This document shows, one piece after another, positions 16,438-24,694 of a stretch of 37,130 nucleotides of DNA (positions within the stretch are counted from its first letter, which is position 1; each line of letters opens with the position of its first letter). Both the position numbers and the translations under genes were made by a program. The notes below the pieces were generated by a model. The model was given only the letters and a program-made list of their open reading frames with translations, did not search any database and was not told the origin of the DNA. Source of the stretch: Clostridia bacterium (GTDB lineage: Bacteria; Bacillota; Clostridia; Oscillospirales; QAKW01); NCBI GenBank assembly GCA_017482195.1, contig JAFUNM010000034.1, forward strand, positions 1 to 37,130. Reading direction: 5' to 3'.

Positions 16438-16582
16438 GAGGCGTATTCAAAAATACACCCCTTTTCACCAAACAAACGAGAAATATGAAAATGTTGTGCT
16501 GCTGACAACGGTTACAGAATACCAGAAAAATATGAAATTGGTATGAACGAAGAATGAATTTGTTTCAAAAAAACAATGAACA

Positions 16583-16611
16583 TTGACTTTTTATCCGTTT
16601 ACGCGTATACT
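16583..16611 (+). promoter_or_regulatory. Sigma-A promoter of the Mrp-family gene
   Basis: -35 TTGACT (16583-16588), 17-bp spacer, -10 TATACT (16606-16611), about 30 bases before the ATG. A 12-bp inverted repeat CAATGAACATTG (16574-16585) overlaps the -35 box and could be an operator. Confidence 0.8.
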
Positions 16612-16647
16612 AATCAACAGACTATAATTATTAAGGAAGTGTTCTGA

Positions 16648-17601
16648 ATGGGTTGTACACACGATTGCGGAAGCTGCTCCTCCAACTGTGCAGGAAACGC
16701 AAAAGAAAAAGAAAGCATGATGGAAAAGCCTCACGAGCTGACCTCGGTGAAAAAGATCATCGGGATCGTCAGCGGTAAAGGCGGTGTCGGTAAAAGCATG
16801 GTCACCTCGCTGATGGCTGTTGCCATGCAAAGAAGAGGCTATTCCTCTGCCATTTTAGATGCAGACATCACAGGCCCCTCTATTCCGAAAGCCTTCGGTC
16901 TTTCGGGCAAGCGGGCAGAAAGCGACGGAAAAGCCCTTTATCCGGTAGTCTCCAAAATGGGAACGCAGATCATGTCGCTGAACCTGTTACTGGAGGATGA
17001 AAACGCTCCGGTCGTCTGGAGAGGTCCGGTCATTGCCGGTGCAGTCAAGCAGTTCTGGACAGATGTGATCTGGAATGATGTAGATTTTATGTTCGTGGAT
17101 ATGCCCCCGGGCACCGGTGATGTACCCCTCACCGTATTTCAGTCCTTGCCGGTAGACGGCATCATTGTGGTGACCTCCCCTCAGGATCTGGTATCTATGA
17201 TCGTGACCAAAGCTGTAAAGATGGCCCGGATGATGAACATCCCTATTTTAGGTATTATCGAAAACTACAGTTATCTTTCCTGCCCCGACTGCGGCAAAAA
17301 GATCCATGTATTCGGAGAAAGCCATGTAGCCGAAGTAGCCGAGAAAAACGACCTCGAAGTACTGGCTCAGCTGCCTTTGGATCCCGCCCTTGCCACTCTT
17401 TGCGACAAGGGTATGATCGAACTGCACGAATGTGAGCAGTTGGAAGCGGTTGACGACAAATTAGAAAATAATTTTGATCAACACCCGGTTATCTCCATTG
17501 TATACGATGATAAGAATCCCGTAATGCCATTGCATTACGGGATTTTTATATACATGTGTTTATTTTTTGCCGTCGGATACAAACTAAACCAAAGGAGTTG
17601 A
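16648..17601 (+). CDS. Mrp/Nbp35-type Fe-S cluster carrier ATPase with abnormal C-terminal extension
   Basis: A deviant P-loop ATPase thought to carry Fe-S clusters to apoproteins. N-terminal cysteines (C3, C7, C10, C14 in CTHDCGSCSSNC) resemble Nbp35; the Walker A is SGKGGVGKS (42-50), Walker B region FVDMPPGTGD (149-158), and the bridging cluster motif CPDC is at C212-C215. The core ends near residue 272. The frame then continues about 45 residues through a strong terminator hairpin to a stop inside the next gene's ribosome binding site; the tail has no Mrp-like character. One extra A in the AAAA run at 17465-17468 would give TAA at once and a 273-residue protein. So the 3' end is probably frameshifted or mis-sequenced. 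Confidence 0.9.
   Translation: MGCTHDCGSCSSNCAGNAKEKESMMEKPHELTSVKKIIGIVSGKGGVGKSMVTSLMAVAMQRRGYSSAILDADITGPSIPKAFGLSGKRAESDGKALYPVVSKMGTQIMSLNLLLEDENAPVVWRGPVIAGAVKQFWTDVIWNDVDFMFVDMPPGTGDVPLTVFQSLPVDGIIVVTSPQDLVSMIVTKAVKMARMMNIPILGIIENYSYLSCPDCGKKIHVFGESHVAEVAEKNDLEVLAQLPLDPALATLCDKGMIELHECEQLEAVDDKLENNFDQHPVISIVYDDKNPVMPLHYGIFIYMCLFFAVGYKLNQRS
17515..17547 (+). terminator. Terminator of the Mrp-family gene, inside its reading frame
   Basis: A perfect 13-bp stem (17515-17527 with 17532-17544), loop CATT, followed by TTTTTATA. It looks like a typical rho-independent terminator, yet both arms are read as codons 290-299 of the extended Mrp frame. Confidence 0.88.
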
Positions 17602-17606
17602 TTTTT

Positions 17607-18470
17607 TTGAATATTCCATCGGATCTGATGATCGAACAGTTAGAAATGGCCAAAATGACCCTGCCCAAGGGCATCCGCAATGACGTAAAGGAATTGACCT
17701 ACTGTACCCTTACCGAGGTAACCATCGAGGATCAGGACGGTGCCGCCGCCCTGGGACGGGAGATCGGCCAATATATTACTCTCGAGACCGAAAAGACCTA
17801 TGAGATCGGCGAGCCCGCTTTTGAAGAGATCGCGGATATTTTAGCCAAACGGCTGCGTACCATGCTGGGAGATAAAAGACGCATTTTGGTTTTGGGTATC
17901 GGTAATCCAAACATCACCCCCGATAGCTTGGGGGCCAAAGCAGTAGAGCGGCTGATGGTGACCCGTCCCCTTTCCCCCCTGCCGGAGCACTATGCCTCAG
18001 TCAGCGCAGCAGCAGCACCGGTCTATGGCATCAGCGGCATTGAAAGCGCAGAAATGGCTCAGGGTCTTACCAAGGTGCTGCAGCCGGAGGCGGTGATCCT
18101 CATCGACGCCATGGCCACCGGTACCTTAGAACGGCTTTGCAAGACCATTCAGCTGGCCGATTCAGGCCTGACCCCCGGCGGCGGGGTGGACAACGCCCGA
18201 AAGGAAATCTCCGCCGCCACTTTAGGGGTGCCGGTCCTCTCCATTGGAATGCCCACCGTAGTAGACTGCCGGGTGTTGCTCCGCCATGTTTTAGCAGATG
18301 AATGGGAACAGTACGGTGTAAAATTACACCCATATGAAGAAAGTCTCATTGCCACACCGCGCCAAATGGAAGCCGCCACCGATATGGGGGCCAAGATCAT
18401 TGCTTTTGCCCTTAATAAGGCACTGCACGGTGATTTATCCACTGAAGAAATCTTAAAGTATTTATATTGA
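17607..18470 (+). CDS. gpr: Spore germination protease GPR (compact form)
   Basis: GPR is the aspartic-type protease that degrades small acid-soluble DNA-coating proteins when spores germinate. The 287-residue product has the two catalytic-type aspartates in GNPNITPDSLGAKAVE (D106) and ILIDAMATG (D167), ISGIESAE near 142-149, and LGVPVLSIGMPTVVD. It is much shorter than Bacillus GPR (about 370), lacking most of the segment between the PTVVD region and the C-terminal helix and having little N-terminal propeptide. TTG at 17607 is the start, nine bases after AGGAG; that ribosome binding site overlaps the stop of the Mrp frame. Next gene is spoIIP, the usual partner. A sporulation sigma promoter is expected between 17548 and 17592 but I could not place it firmly. 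Confidence 0.88.
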   Translation: MNIPSDLMIEQLEMAKMTLPKGIRNDVKELTYCTLTEVTIEDQDGAAALGREIGQYITLETEKTYEIGEPAFEEIADILAKRLRTMLGDKRRILVLGIGNPNITPDSLGAKAVERLMVTRPLSPLPEHYASVSAAAAPVYGISGIESAEMAQGLTKVLQPEAVILIDAMATGTLERLCKTIQLADSGLTPGGGVDNARKEISAATLGVPVLSIGMPTVVDCRVLLRHVLADEWEQYGVKLHPYEESLIATPRQMEAATDMGAKIIAFALNKALHGDLSTEEILKYLY

Positions 18471-18473
18471 TTT

Positions 18474-18499
18474 CCTTTCATAGACTTTTCTATGAAAGG
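18474..18499 (+). promoter_or_regulatory. Hairpin that covers the spoIIP ribosome binding site
   Basis: Between gpr and spoIIP an 11-bp perfect stem (18474-18484 with 18489-18499, loop CTTT) starts four bases after the gpr stop. There is no T-run after it, so it is not a terminator. Its 3' arm contains AAAGG of the AAAGGA ribosome binding site for spoIIP, so folding would hide that site. Confidence 0.7.
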
Positions 18500-18507
18500 A
18501 TGTGGAA

Positions 18508-19533
18508 GTGTTGCAAAAATGGATAAGCATCGTTCTGATTGTTGTTCTCTGCCTCTCCGGAGGTATTTTTTGGGAAAGCTGGCTCCCCGGAGTGGCGGAA
18601 TTCACCTTACGGTCAGCAGGCGGACATACCGCCAGGCAAATGACGCTGACCCTTTTGAAATACACCGACCCGGTTATGAAGCAGATCGGCCGCTATATGG
18701 TACCGGAATTCACCGAGTCTTTGGATGAGAATTTTTTATATTTTGCCAAGGTGACGGCAGAAGAGGAAGAACTGCCGGATGATGATGCCGTAAAGGCTGC
18801 CAATCTTTCGGCACTTTCCGGCACCTACCACCAGGTCAACGGCACAGCGGTAGCCAACGCTACCGATTACGATGTGAGCGGTAATTTGAATGACACGATT
18901 GCCATGCCCTCCTTCACCGAAGGGGAGCCGGCCATCCTCATCTACCATACCCACACCACCGAATGCTACCGCAACAGCGAAGGGATCAGCAACACGGAAG
19001 ATGAGACTAAAAATGTGGTGGCGGTAGGAGCTGCCATGGCAGAAGTCTTTGAGGCAGCAGGATATAAAACCGTTCACCTAACAGATATTTATAATGAGGA
19101 TTTCAACAATGCTTATTCCACCTCCCGGGCGGCGGTGGAACAGGTACTGAAGCAATACCCCTCCATTCAGGTGGTGCTGGATGTACACCGGGACGCCATC
19201 AGCAGCAACGGTGTCGACTATTATCCGGTAACCGAGGTGGATGGCAAGGAGGCGGCACAGGTGATGCTGGTTTGCGGCACCGATTCAAAGGGTCTCTCCC
19301 ATCCTAATTGGCGAAATAATTTTACATACGCCTTGGCACTCTCCCGCAAGATGGGTACCCTCTACGGTCAGCTTTCCCGCCCGGTCAATCTCCGCCGAGA
19401 TCGGTTTAATACGCATTTCACCGATTATACTCTGCTCTTAGAGGTAGGCAGTGCCGCCAACACGTTAAGTCAGGCCGTCTACGGCGGCCAATTGACCGCT
19501 AAAGCGATGATCTCTCTTTGGAATGGGACTTGA
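18508..19533 (+). CDS. spoIIP: Stage II sporulation protein P (peptidoglycan amidase/endopeptidase)
   Basis: SpoIIP cuts septal peptidoglycan during engulfment together with SpoIID and SpoIIM. About 341 residues: an N-terminal membrane anchor (ISIVLIVVLCLSGGIFW), a variable linker, then the amidase-like catalytic domain with the zinc-type residues in IYHTHTTECY, VLDVHRDAI, and the glutamate in LLLEVGS, plus the HPNWRNNF signature. GTG at 18508 is chosen for spacing to AAAGGA; GTG 18502 and TTG 18511 are alternatives. It follows gpr, as in many endospore formers, behind the ribosome-site hairpin described separately. Confidence 0.93.
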   Translation: MLQKWISIVLIVVLCLSGGIFWESWLPGVAEFTLRSAGGHTARQMTLTLLKYTDPVMKQIGRYMVPEFTESLDENFLYFAKVTAEEEELPDDDAVKAANLSALSGTYHQVNGTAVANATDYDVSGNLNDTIAMPSFTEGEPAILIYHTHTTECYRNSEGISNTEDETKNVVAVGAAMAEVFEAAGYKTVHLTDIYNEDFNNAYSTSRAAVEQVLKQYPSIQVVLDVHRDAISSNGVDYYPVTEVDGKEAAQVMLVCGTDSKGLSHPNWRNNFTYALALSRKMGTLYGQLSRPVNLRRDRFNTHFTDYTLLLEVGSAANTLSQAVYGGQLTAKAMISLWNGT

Positions 19534-19558
19534 TAATAAAAAAAGATTGTACTATAAT
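19530..19558 (+). promoter_or_regulatory. Sigma-A promoter of the cysteine desulfurase-thiI operon
   Basis: -35 TTGATA (19530-19535), which overlaps the spoIIP stop codon, 17-bp spacer, -10 TATAAT (19553-19558). It separates vegetative genes from the sporulation pair without an intervening terminator. Confidence 0.8.
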
Positions 19559-19587
19559 GGAGGTATTATAATATAAAGAGGTAGAAA

Positions 19588-20700
19588 ATGATCTATTTAG
19601 ACAACAGCGCCACCACCCGTCCCTATGAGGCGGTTACGGCGCTGATCGCCAAAGAAGAGCAGGAGCATTTTGCCAATGCTTCCGCCCTCTATACCCCTGC
19701 CATCCGCTCCGAGGAGGGGATCCGAGCGGCAAAAAGTACTATTGCCGGGGTTTTACATTGCACCCCAGAGGAGGTTCTGATCACCACCGGAGGAACCTAT
19801 TCCAATAACTTTGCTGTCATCGGTGGTGCCCTTGCCCGCAAGCGGATGGGTAATCGCGTGGTGCTGACCAAGGTAGAGCATCCCAGCGTATACGCCTGCG
19901 GAACAGTATTGGAAGAGCAAGGCTTTGAAGTCCTCTATGCCGAGCCCACCGCCGAGAGTATCGGCGAAGCGATCAACGAAAAAACCGTTATGGTGGCGGT
20001 CATGATGGTCAACAATGAAATCGGTCAAAAATTACCGGTAGAGCGAGTTGCCGGCATCATCCGCCGCAAAAAAGCACCCGCTCATTTTCATATTGATGGG
20101 GTACAGGCCTTCTGCAAGATCCCGACCAATGTAACTACCCTGAAATGCGACAGCTTTTCCATTTCCTCCCATAAGATCAAAGGCCCTAAAGGCATCGGGG
20201 CCCTTTACCTGAAGAAAGGGGTACGACTGAAAAATATTTTAGTGGGCGGCGACCAGGAAAAGGGCATGGTGCCCGGCACCTACAACAGTCCTGCTGCGGC
20301 AGGCTTTGCCAAGGCGGTGGAATTATATAGCGGAGAGGATCTCTCTAAGCTCGCCGCCCTCAAAGAGCGTTTTCTCATCCGGGTCAAAGAACTGCCCTTT
20401 ATTCAGATCAATTCCCCTACCGACGGAGTCCCCTACATTATCAACATTTCCACTATCGGCTATTTAGGCGAGAATGTACTGCACTTTTTAGAAGAGAAGG
20501 AAATCTATGTATCCCAAGGCTCTGCCTGCTCCTCCAAAAAAGCCCGCAGCCAATCTGTATTAGGGCGTTTAGGGCATAATGAACAAACGGTAATGGGCGC
20601 CTTGCGCATCAGCTTCGGCATCGAAAACACTCTCGAGGAAGTAGACGCCCTCATGGATGCACTGACAGAAGTCCCTTCAAGAATTCAGAAATTGTATTAA
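19588..20700 (+). CDS. Cysteine desulfurase (NifS/IscS-like)
   Basis: A pyridoxal-phosphate enzyme that takes sulfur from cysteine as a persulfide. The 370-residue protein starts MIYLDNSATTRP, and has TTGGTYSNN (67-74) at the cofactor phosphate site, VEHPS with H98, the IDGVQAF aspartate, the Schiff-base lysine K196 in SSHKIKG, and the persulfide cysteine C314 in GSACSSKK. Directly upstream of thiI (16 bp), it fits the dedicated desulfurase (NifZ-like) that feeds ThiI for 4-thiouridine in tRNA, since this ThiI lacks a rhodanese domain. A general Fe-S role cannot be excluded. Confidence 0.93.
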   Translation: MIYLDNSATTRPYEAVTALIAKEEQEHFANASALYTPAIRSEEGIRAAKSTIAGVLHCTPEEVLITTGGTYSNNFAVIGGALARKRMGNRVVLTKVEHPSVYACGTVLEEQGFEVLYAEPTAESIGEAINEKTVMVAVMMVNNEIGQKLPVERVAGIIRRKKAPAHFHIDGVQAFCKIPTNVTTLKCDSFSISSHKIKGPKGIGALYLKKGVRLKNILVGGDQEKGMVPGTYNSPAAAGFAKAVELYSGEDLSKLAALKERFLIRVKELPFIQINSPTDGVPYIINISTIGYLGENVLHFLEEKEIYVSQGSACSSKKARSQSVLGRLGHNEQTVMGALRISFGIENTLEEVDALMDALTEVPSRIQKLY

Positions 20701-20716
20701 GGAAGTAAAAAGTAAT

Positions 20717-21877
20717 ATGGAACAGATGATTTTGGCAAAATGCGGCGAGATCGTACTGAAGGGTCTCAACCGCAGCCACTTTGACCAGATTTTATTAAAA
20801 AATATCAAAGCCTCCCTGAAAGGCTTAGGCGCATTTGATATCCGCCTAGCCCAATCCACCATCTATATTCAAACTTTAGAAAATGCAGATATGAACGAGG
20901 CTTATGAACGGATCAAAAGAGTATTCGGCCTGGCCGCCGTCTGCAAGGCTTATATGTGCGAAAAAAGTATGGAATCCATCACCGCTCTGGCCAGGGAATG
21001 CCTGGCCGATACGCTGGAGGAATTCAACACCTTCAAGGTAGAAGCTAAACGGAGCGACAAACGGTTCCCCTTAAAATCTCCTGAGATCTGCAGCGAGGTA
21101 GGCGGTGTATTGCTGGAGCAGTTCCCCCACTTACGCGTAGATGTTCATAACCCGGAGGTGACCGTTACCGTTGAAGTCCGGGATTTCGGAGCTTACATCC
21201 ATGCCGTTCGCGAGCCGGGTGCCGGCGGTATGCCTTACAGTTCCAACGGCAGCGCCGCTCTGCTGCTCTCCGGGGGAATCGACAGTCCGGTAGCCGGCTA
21301 TATGATGGCCAAGCGAGGCGTAAAACTCACCGGTATTCACTTTTTCAGCCCTCCCTATACCGGTGAACGGGCCAAACAAAAAGTACTCGAACTGGCAAGC
21401 ATCATGCGCAACTACTGCCCCGGCATGAAGGTGGCTGTGGTGCATTTTACCGAAGCACAGGAAGCAATTCGGGACAACTGCAAAGAGGAATTCTTCACCG
21501 TGATCATGCGGCGAATGATGATGCGGGTAGCCCAGCAGATCGCCTATAAGCGTCATTGCGGTGCTTTAATCACCGGTGAAAGTTTAGGTCAAGTGGCCTC
21601 ACAAACCATGGATGCTCTGCATCTGACCGACAGCGTCACCGAGGCCCTGATCTTAAGACCGCTGATCGGTATGGATAAAGAAGAGATCGTGAAGATCTCT
21701 CGCAAGATCGGTACCTTTGAAACCTCCATTCAGCCCTATGAGGATTGCTGTACCGTATTTACACCAAAGCATCCCCGTACCAAGCCTACCCTTCGGGACA
21801 TCCTCAAAGAAGAGGCCAATCTGGATATCGAAGGATTAGTGGAGCGCTGTATGGAGCGTATTGAAATGGAGGAGTAA
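20717..21877 (+). CDS. thiI: tRNA 4-thiouridine synthase ThiI (no rhodanese domain)
   Basis: ThiI adenylates and thiolates U8 of tRNAs (and can take part in thiazole synthesis). The 386-residue protein has the N-terminal ferredoxin-like and THUMP domains (about 1-165), then the PP-loop ATPase motif LLSGGIDSPVAGY (SGGIDS at 185-190) and the C-terminal YEDCCTVFTPKHP cysteine motif. It has no C-terminal rhodanese domain, the usual form in Gram-positive bacteria, in which sulfur comes from a partner cysteine desulfurase; that partner lies directly upstream. Start ATG after AAGGAAG. Confidence 0.95.
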   Translation: MEQMILAKCGEIVLKGLNRSHFDQILLKNIKASLKGLGAFDIRLAQSTIYIQTLENADMNEAYERIKRVFGLAAVCKAYMCEKSMESITALARECLADTLEEFNTFKVEAKRSDKRFPLKSPEICSEVGGVLLEQFPHLRVDVHNPEVTVTVEVRDFGAYIHAVREPGAGGMPYSSNGSAALLLSGGIDSPVAGYMMAKRGVKLTGIHFFSPPYTGERAKQKVLELASIMRNYCPGMKVAVVHFTEAQEAIRDNCKEEFFTVIMRRMMMRVAQQIAYKRHCGALITGESLGQVASQTMDALHLTDSVTEALILRPLIGMDKEEIVKISRKIGTFETSIQPYEDCCTVFTPKHPRTKPTLRDILKEEANLDIEGLVERCMERIEMEE

Positions 21878-21880
21878 AAA

Positions 21881-23527
21881 ATGAAAAAAGCCACTTTTAA
21901 AACCCATCTGTTTTGTGCATTGGGCACACTGGTGTTCGGAGCCGTCAATTTCTATTTCACCCTGCCTGCACTGAACATTCATGCCGGCAGTCTTTTGGGA
22001 TTTATTATCTCTCTTTGCATCTGCTACGGTATTCTTTTCCTGATCCAGACTGCCCGTCAGAAGATCACCCAGGTCAAGACCGTGGAGATCAAGGCCCTCG
22101 GCAAGATCCCCGACACTATTAAAGTGCTTTTAGGCATTGTCGCCCTTTGTATCGCCGTAGGCCTTATCGGCTCCCTGGCGGGCGCCCAGATTTTCAACGC
22201 CAAGCGATATCGGGAGTTGCTCACGGTAGAGGAAGGGAATTTCACCGAGGATGTTTCCCAAATCACCTACAATAATATCCCCCGCCTGGACTCTGCCTCT
22301 GCCATGCGTTTGGGTGATCGGAAGATGGGCGAGCTTTCGGATATGGTCAGCCAGTTCGATGTGATGGACAATTACACCCAGATCAACTATCAGGGCCGCC
22401 CTGTACGGGTAACACCGCTGGCCTATGTAGATGTTTTTAAATGGCTCTCCAATGTAAAAGATGGAGTGCCCGGTTATCTGATGATCGACATGGTGACTCA
22501 GGAGGTAGAGCTGATCCGTTTGGAGGATGGCATGAAGTATTCCACCGCCGAGCATTTCGGCCGAAATCTTGCCCGGCATCTGCGATTCCAATATCCCACC
22601 AAGATCTTCGCCGACCAGACCTTTGAGGTAGACGAAAGCGGAACCCCCTACTGGATCTGCCCCACCTATGAATTCACCATCGGTCTCTACGGAGGTCGGG
22701 ATATCAACGGCGCTGTTTTGGTCAATGCAGTGACCGGCGACAGCACCTATTACAATGTTGCCGATATTCCCAGTTGGGTAGATCGGGTCTATAATGCCGA
22801 CCTGATCATTGAGCAATACGATTACTACGGTACTCTCATCAACGGTTTCTGGAACTCGGTCTTTGCTCAAAAGGACTGCCGGGTGACCACCGACGGCTAT
22901 AATTATATGGCCCAAGGAGATGATGTGTATATGTATACCGGTGTTACCAGTATGGCCGCCGATGAATCCAACATCGGTTTTATCCTCTGTAATCAGCGCA
23001 CCAAGGAAACTAAATTCTATGCGGTACCCGGTGCAGAAGAATATTCCGCCATGAACTCTGCCCAGGGTCAGGTACAGGAAATGCGATACACCTCCACCTT
23101 CCCCCTGCTGTTAAACATTGCCAATGAACCCACCTATTTTGTGGCATTGAAGGACGCTTCAGAATTGGTAAAAATGTATGCTATGGTCAATGTACGGCAG
23201 TACCAGATCGTGGTGGCCGCTGATACGGTAGAGGAATGTGAACAGCTTTATGTAGAAAAGCTTTATGAGAACCGTATTTTGGAGGAGGTTCCCGAGGACA
23301 TCTCCGGACAGACCGCTGTCACCGGAGCGATCACCTCCATCCGTAGTGCGGTGGTTGACGGCAACACCTGCTTCTACTATCAGTTGGACAGCATAGCGGG
23401 CACCTTCGCCTTAAGTGTTGCCACCGATCAGCGGGCGGTGACCCTGAATGTGGGTGATACAGTCACCTTCACCTACGACACCAAAAAGACCGATGAAATT
23501 ATCACTGTTTTGAAATTAGAAAAATAA
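21881..23527 (+). CDS. Conserved-looking membrane protein with large extracytoplasmic domain, unknown function
   Basis: A 548-residue protein with three N-terminal hydrophobic segments (about 9-31, 39-58 and 79-105), a short cytoplasmic loop (ARQKITQVKTVEIKALGK), and then about 440 residues of soluble, aromatic-rich sequence, probably outside the membrane. The last about 70 residues (AVTGAITSIRS ... NVGDTVTFTYD) look like a small beta-barrel or OB-like domain. I do not recognise the family. GGAGGAG precedes the ATG, four bases after thiI, so it belongs to the desulfurase-thiI transcript, although no functional link is evident. It ends in a bidirectional terminator. Confidence 0.8.
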   Translation: MKKATFKTHLFCALGTLVFGAVNFYFTLPALNIHAGSLLGFIISLCICYGILFLIQTARQKITQVKTVEIKALGKIPDTIKVLLGIVALCIAVGLIGSLAGAQIFNAKRYRELLTVEEGNFTEDVSQITYNNIPRLDSASAMRLGDRKMGELSDMVSQFDVMDNYTQINYQGRPVRVTPLAYVDVFKWLSNVKDGVPGYLMIDMVTQEVELIRLEDGMKYSTAEHFGRNLARHLRFQYPTKIFADQTFEVDESGTPYWICPTYEFTIGLYGGRDINGAVLVNAVTGDSTYYNVADIPSWVDRVYNADLIIEQYDYYGTLINGFWNSVFAQKDCRVTTDGYNYMAQGDDVYMYTGVTSMAADESNIGFILCNQRTKETKFYAVPGAEEYSAMNSAQGQVQEMRYTSTFPLLLNIANEPTYFVALKDASELVKMYAMVNVRQYQIVVAADTVEECEQLYVEKLYENRILEEVPEDISGQTAVTGAITSIRSAVVDGNTCFYYQLDSIAGTFALSVATDQRAVTLNVGDTVTFTYDTKKTDEIITVLKLEK

Positions 23528-23529
23528 TT

Positions 23530-23562
23530 AAAATCCCAAGAACAATCTGTTCTTGGGATTTT
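23530..23562. terminator. Bidirectional terminator; same stem as the one at 24695
   Basis: A 15-bp stem (23530-23544 with 23548-23562), loop ATC, A-run on the left and T-run on the right. It serves the convergent genes ending at 23527 and 23569. The 13-base stem AAATCCCAAGAAC is repeated identically at 24695-24707. Confidence 0.9.
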
Positions 23563-23568
23563 ATTATA

Positions 23569-24657
23569 TTATTGTATTTTTTCTCTGGATTTAAAAAAAT
23601 CTATTTGTTTATATATAAATTTATTTAAAGGTTTCTCGATAAAATAATGAGATATAATACCAACAGCAATTGCAATAAGTGCAAAAATATACATATACCT
23701 TATCCGGCTGATTTCAATAGAAATATTTAAAAGTTTTAAACATATCGCAAGCAATGGAAAAAGCGGCACATGCCAGATATAAATATTAAATGAAACCGCA
23801 CCGCATACACCCCAAAAGCTATGCGAGAATATCCGCTTTACAAACGTTGTTTCAAACAAAATTATTATGGCCGGGAACATCATAAAGGTTAAAAGGTATG
23901 CAAGCTCACCTTCAGCTGCAGAAGGAAAAAAAACAAAAAGTGCAGTCAATGCCGCAACTATTGCTGTACTAACGGCAGCAATTCGTTTTGGGATTCCGCA
24001 GCACTGAATAAAATGTGCAAGCAATAAGCCGAAAAAGAAACTGTAATATCCGCGCGCTGCCTGACCCGTCAAAAAAGGAAGGGCAATATCATACGTTTTA
24101 ATAGCGCAACCCAAAAGTACCATACCGATGTACAAATATAAGGGCGAGCAATTTATCTTTTTTGCAAGTCGGGTAAGCAGATAAAAAATGATATAGCAAA
24201 GCATTAATACCGAAATATACCATGTGGGACTGTTGACAGCGGGATTTACGAATACCCAACCCTCCTGAATTCCAAGCGATGTGAGAACTGTACCCCAAAG
24301 GGTCAGTCTGATACCCCACCAATGCTTGTCAAAAATAATATAATATACAAGCGATAAAACCTCAAATACCAACGCACTAACAGCAACAAGCGGCAAAAGA
24401 CGCTTTGCCCTTTTGGCAAACCATAGAGACAACGACATTTCTTCTTGTATTTTAGTGATATATTTGTGCATAAAATATCCGCTTAAAATAAAAAAGAACT
24501 CAACAAGATATCCCCAATAAAACCAATCTCCGAAAAAATTAATATGGTTGGGATAGAAAACCTCGTTAATCTGCTGAAAGTGATGAAACACGATGGCGAT
24601 CGTGGCCAATAACTTTAAAAAATCCAAAGGATAGCTTCTTGTATTTTTCTCATTCAT
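23569..24657 (-). CDS. Acyltransferase 3-family membrane protein, probably acquired
   Basis: A 362-residue integral membrane protein with about ten hydrophobic segments. It opens with RSYPLDFLKLLATIAIVFHHF, the start and histidine typical of the acyltransferase 3 family (OatA/NodX/ExoZ-like), which O-acylate sugars, wall polymers or exopolysaccharides. Later family-like stretches are VEFFFILSGYFM and SFNIYIWHVPLF. AAGGGTG lies eight bases before the ATG. Base use is unlike its neighbours: two 60-base stretches counted by hand (23581-23700) have 18% and 25% G+C, against 58% in 22681-22740. It lies between two terminators with identical stems, with almost no room for a promoter of its own. Horizontal acquisition is inferred; the acceptor is unknown. 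Confidence 0.88.
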   Translation of the reverse strand: MNEKNTRSYPLDFLKLLATIAIVFHHFQQINEVFYPNHINFFGDWFYWGYLVEFFFILSGYFMHKYITKIQEEMSLSLWFAKRAKRLLPLVAVSALVFEVLSLVYYIIFDKHWWGIRLTLWGTVLTSLGIQEGWVFVNPAVNSPTWYISVLMLCYIIFYLLTRLAKKINCSPLYLYIGMVLLGCAIKTYDIALPFLTGQAARGYYSFFFGLLLAHFIQCCGIPKRIAAVSTAIVAALTALFVFFPSAAEGELAYLLTFMMFPAIIILFETTFVKRIFSHSFWGVCGAVSFNIYIWHVPLFPLLAICLKLLNISIEISRIRYMYIFALIAIAVGIISHYFIEKPLNKFIYKQIDFFKSREKIQ

Positions 24658-24694
24658 ATTTATCGCACCCTTTCCCCTATACGGTAAAAAGTAA

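Noticed and set aside
17548..17592. Sporulation-sigma promoter for gpr (GATACAAAC-like -10)
   Set aside because: A loose -10-like match exists near 17575 but no convincing -35 at correct spacing, so it is not listed as a feature.
22130..22915. 261-residue open frame on the minus strand
   Set aside because: Antisense to the membrane protein at 21881-23527, which has the ribosome binding site and membrane helices expected of the real gene.
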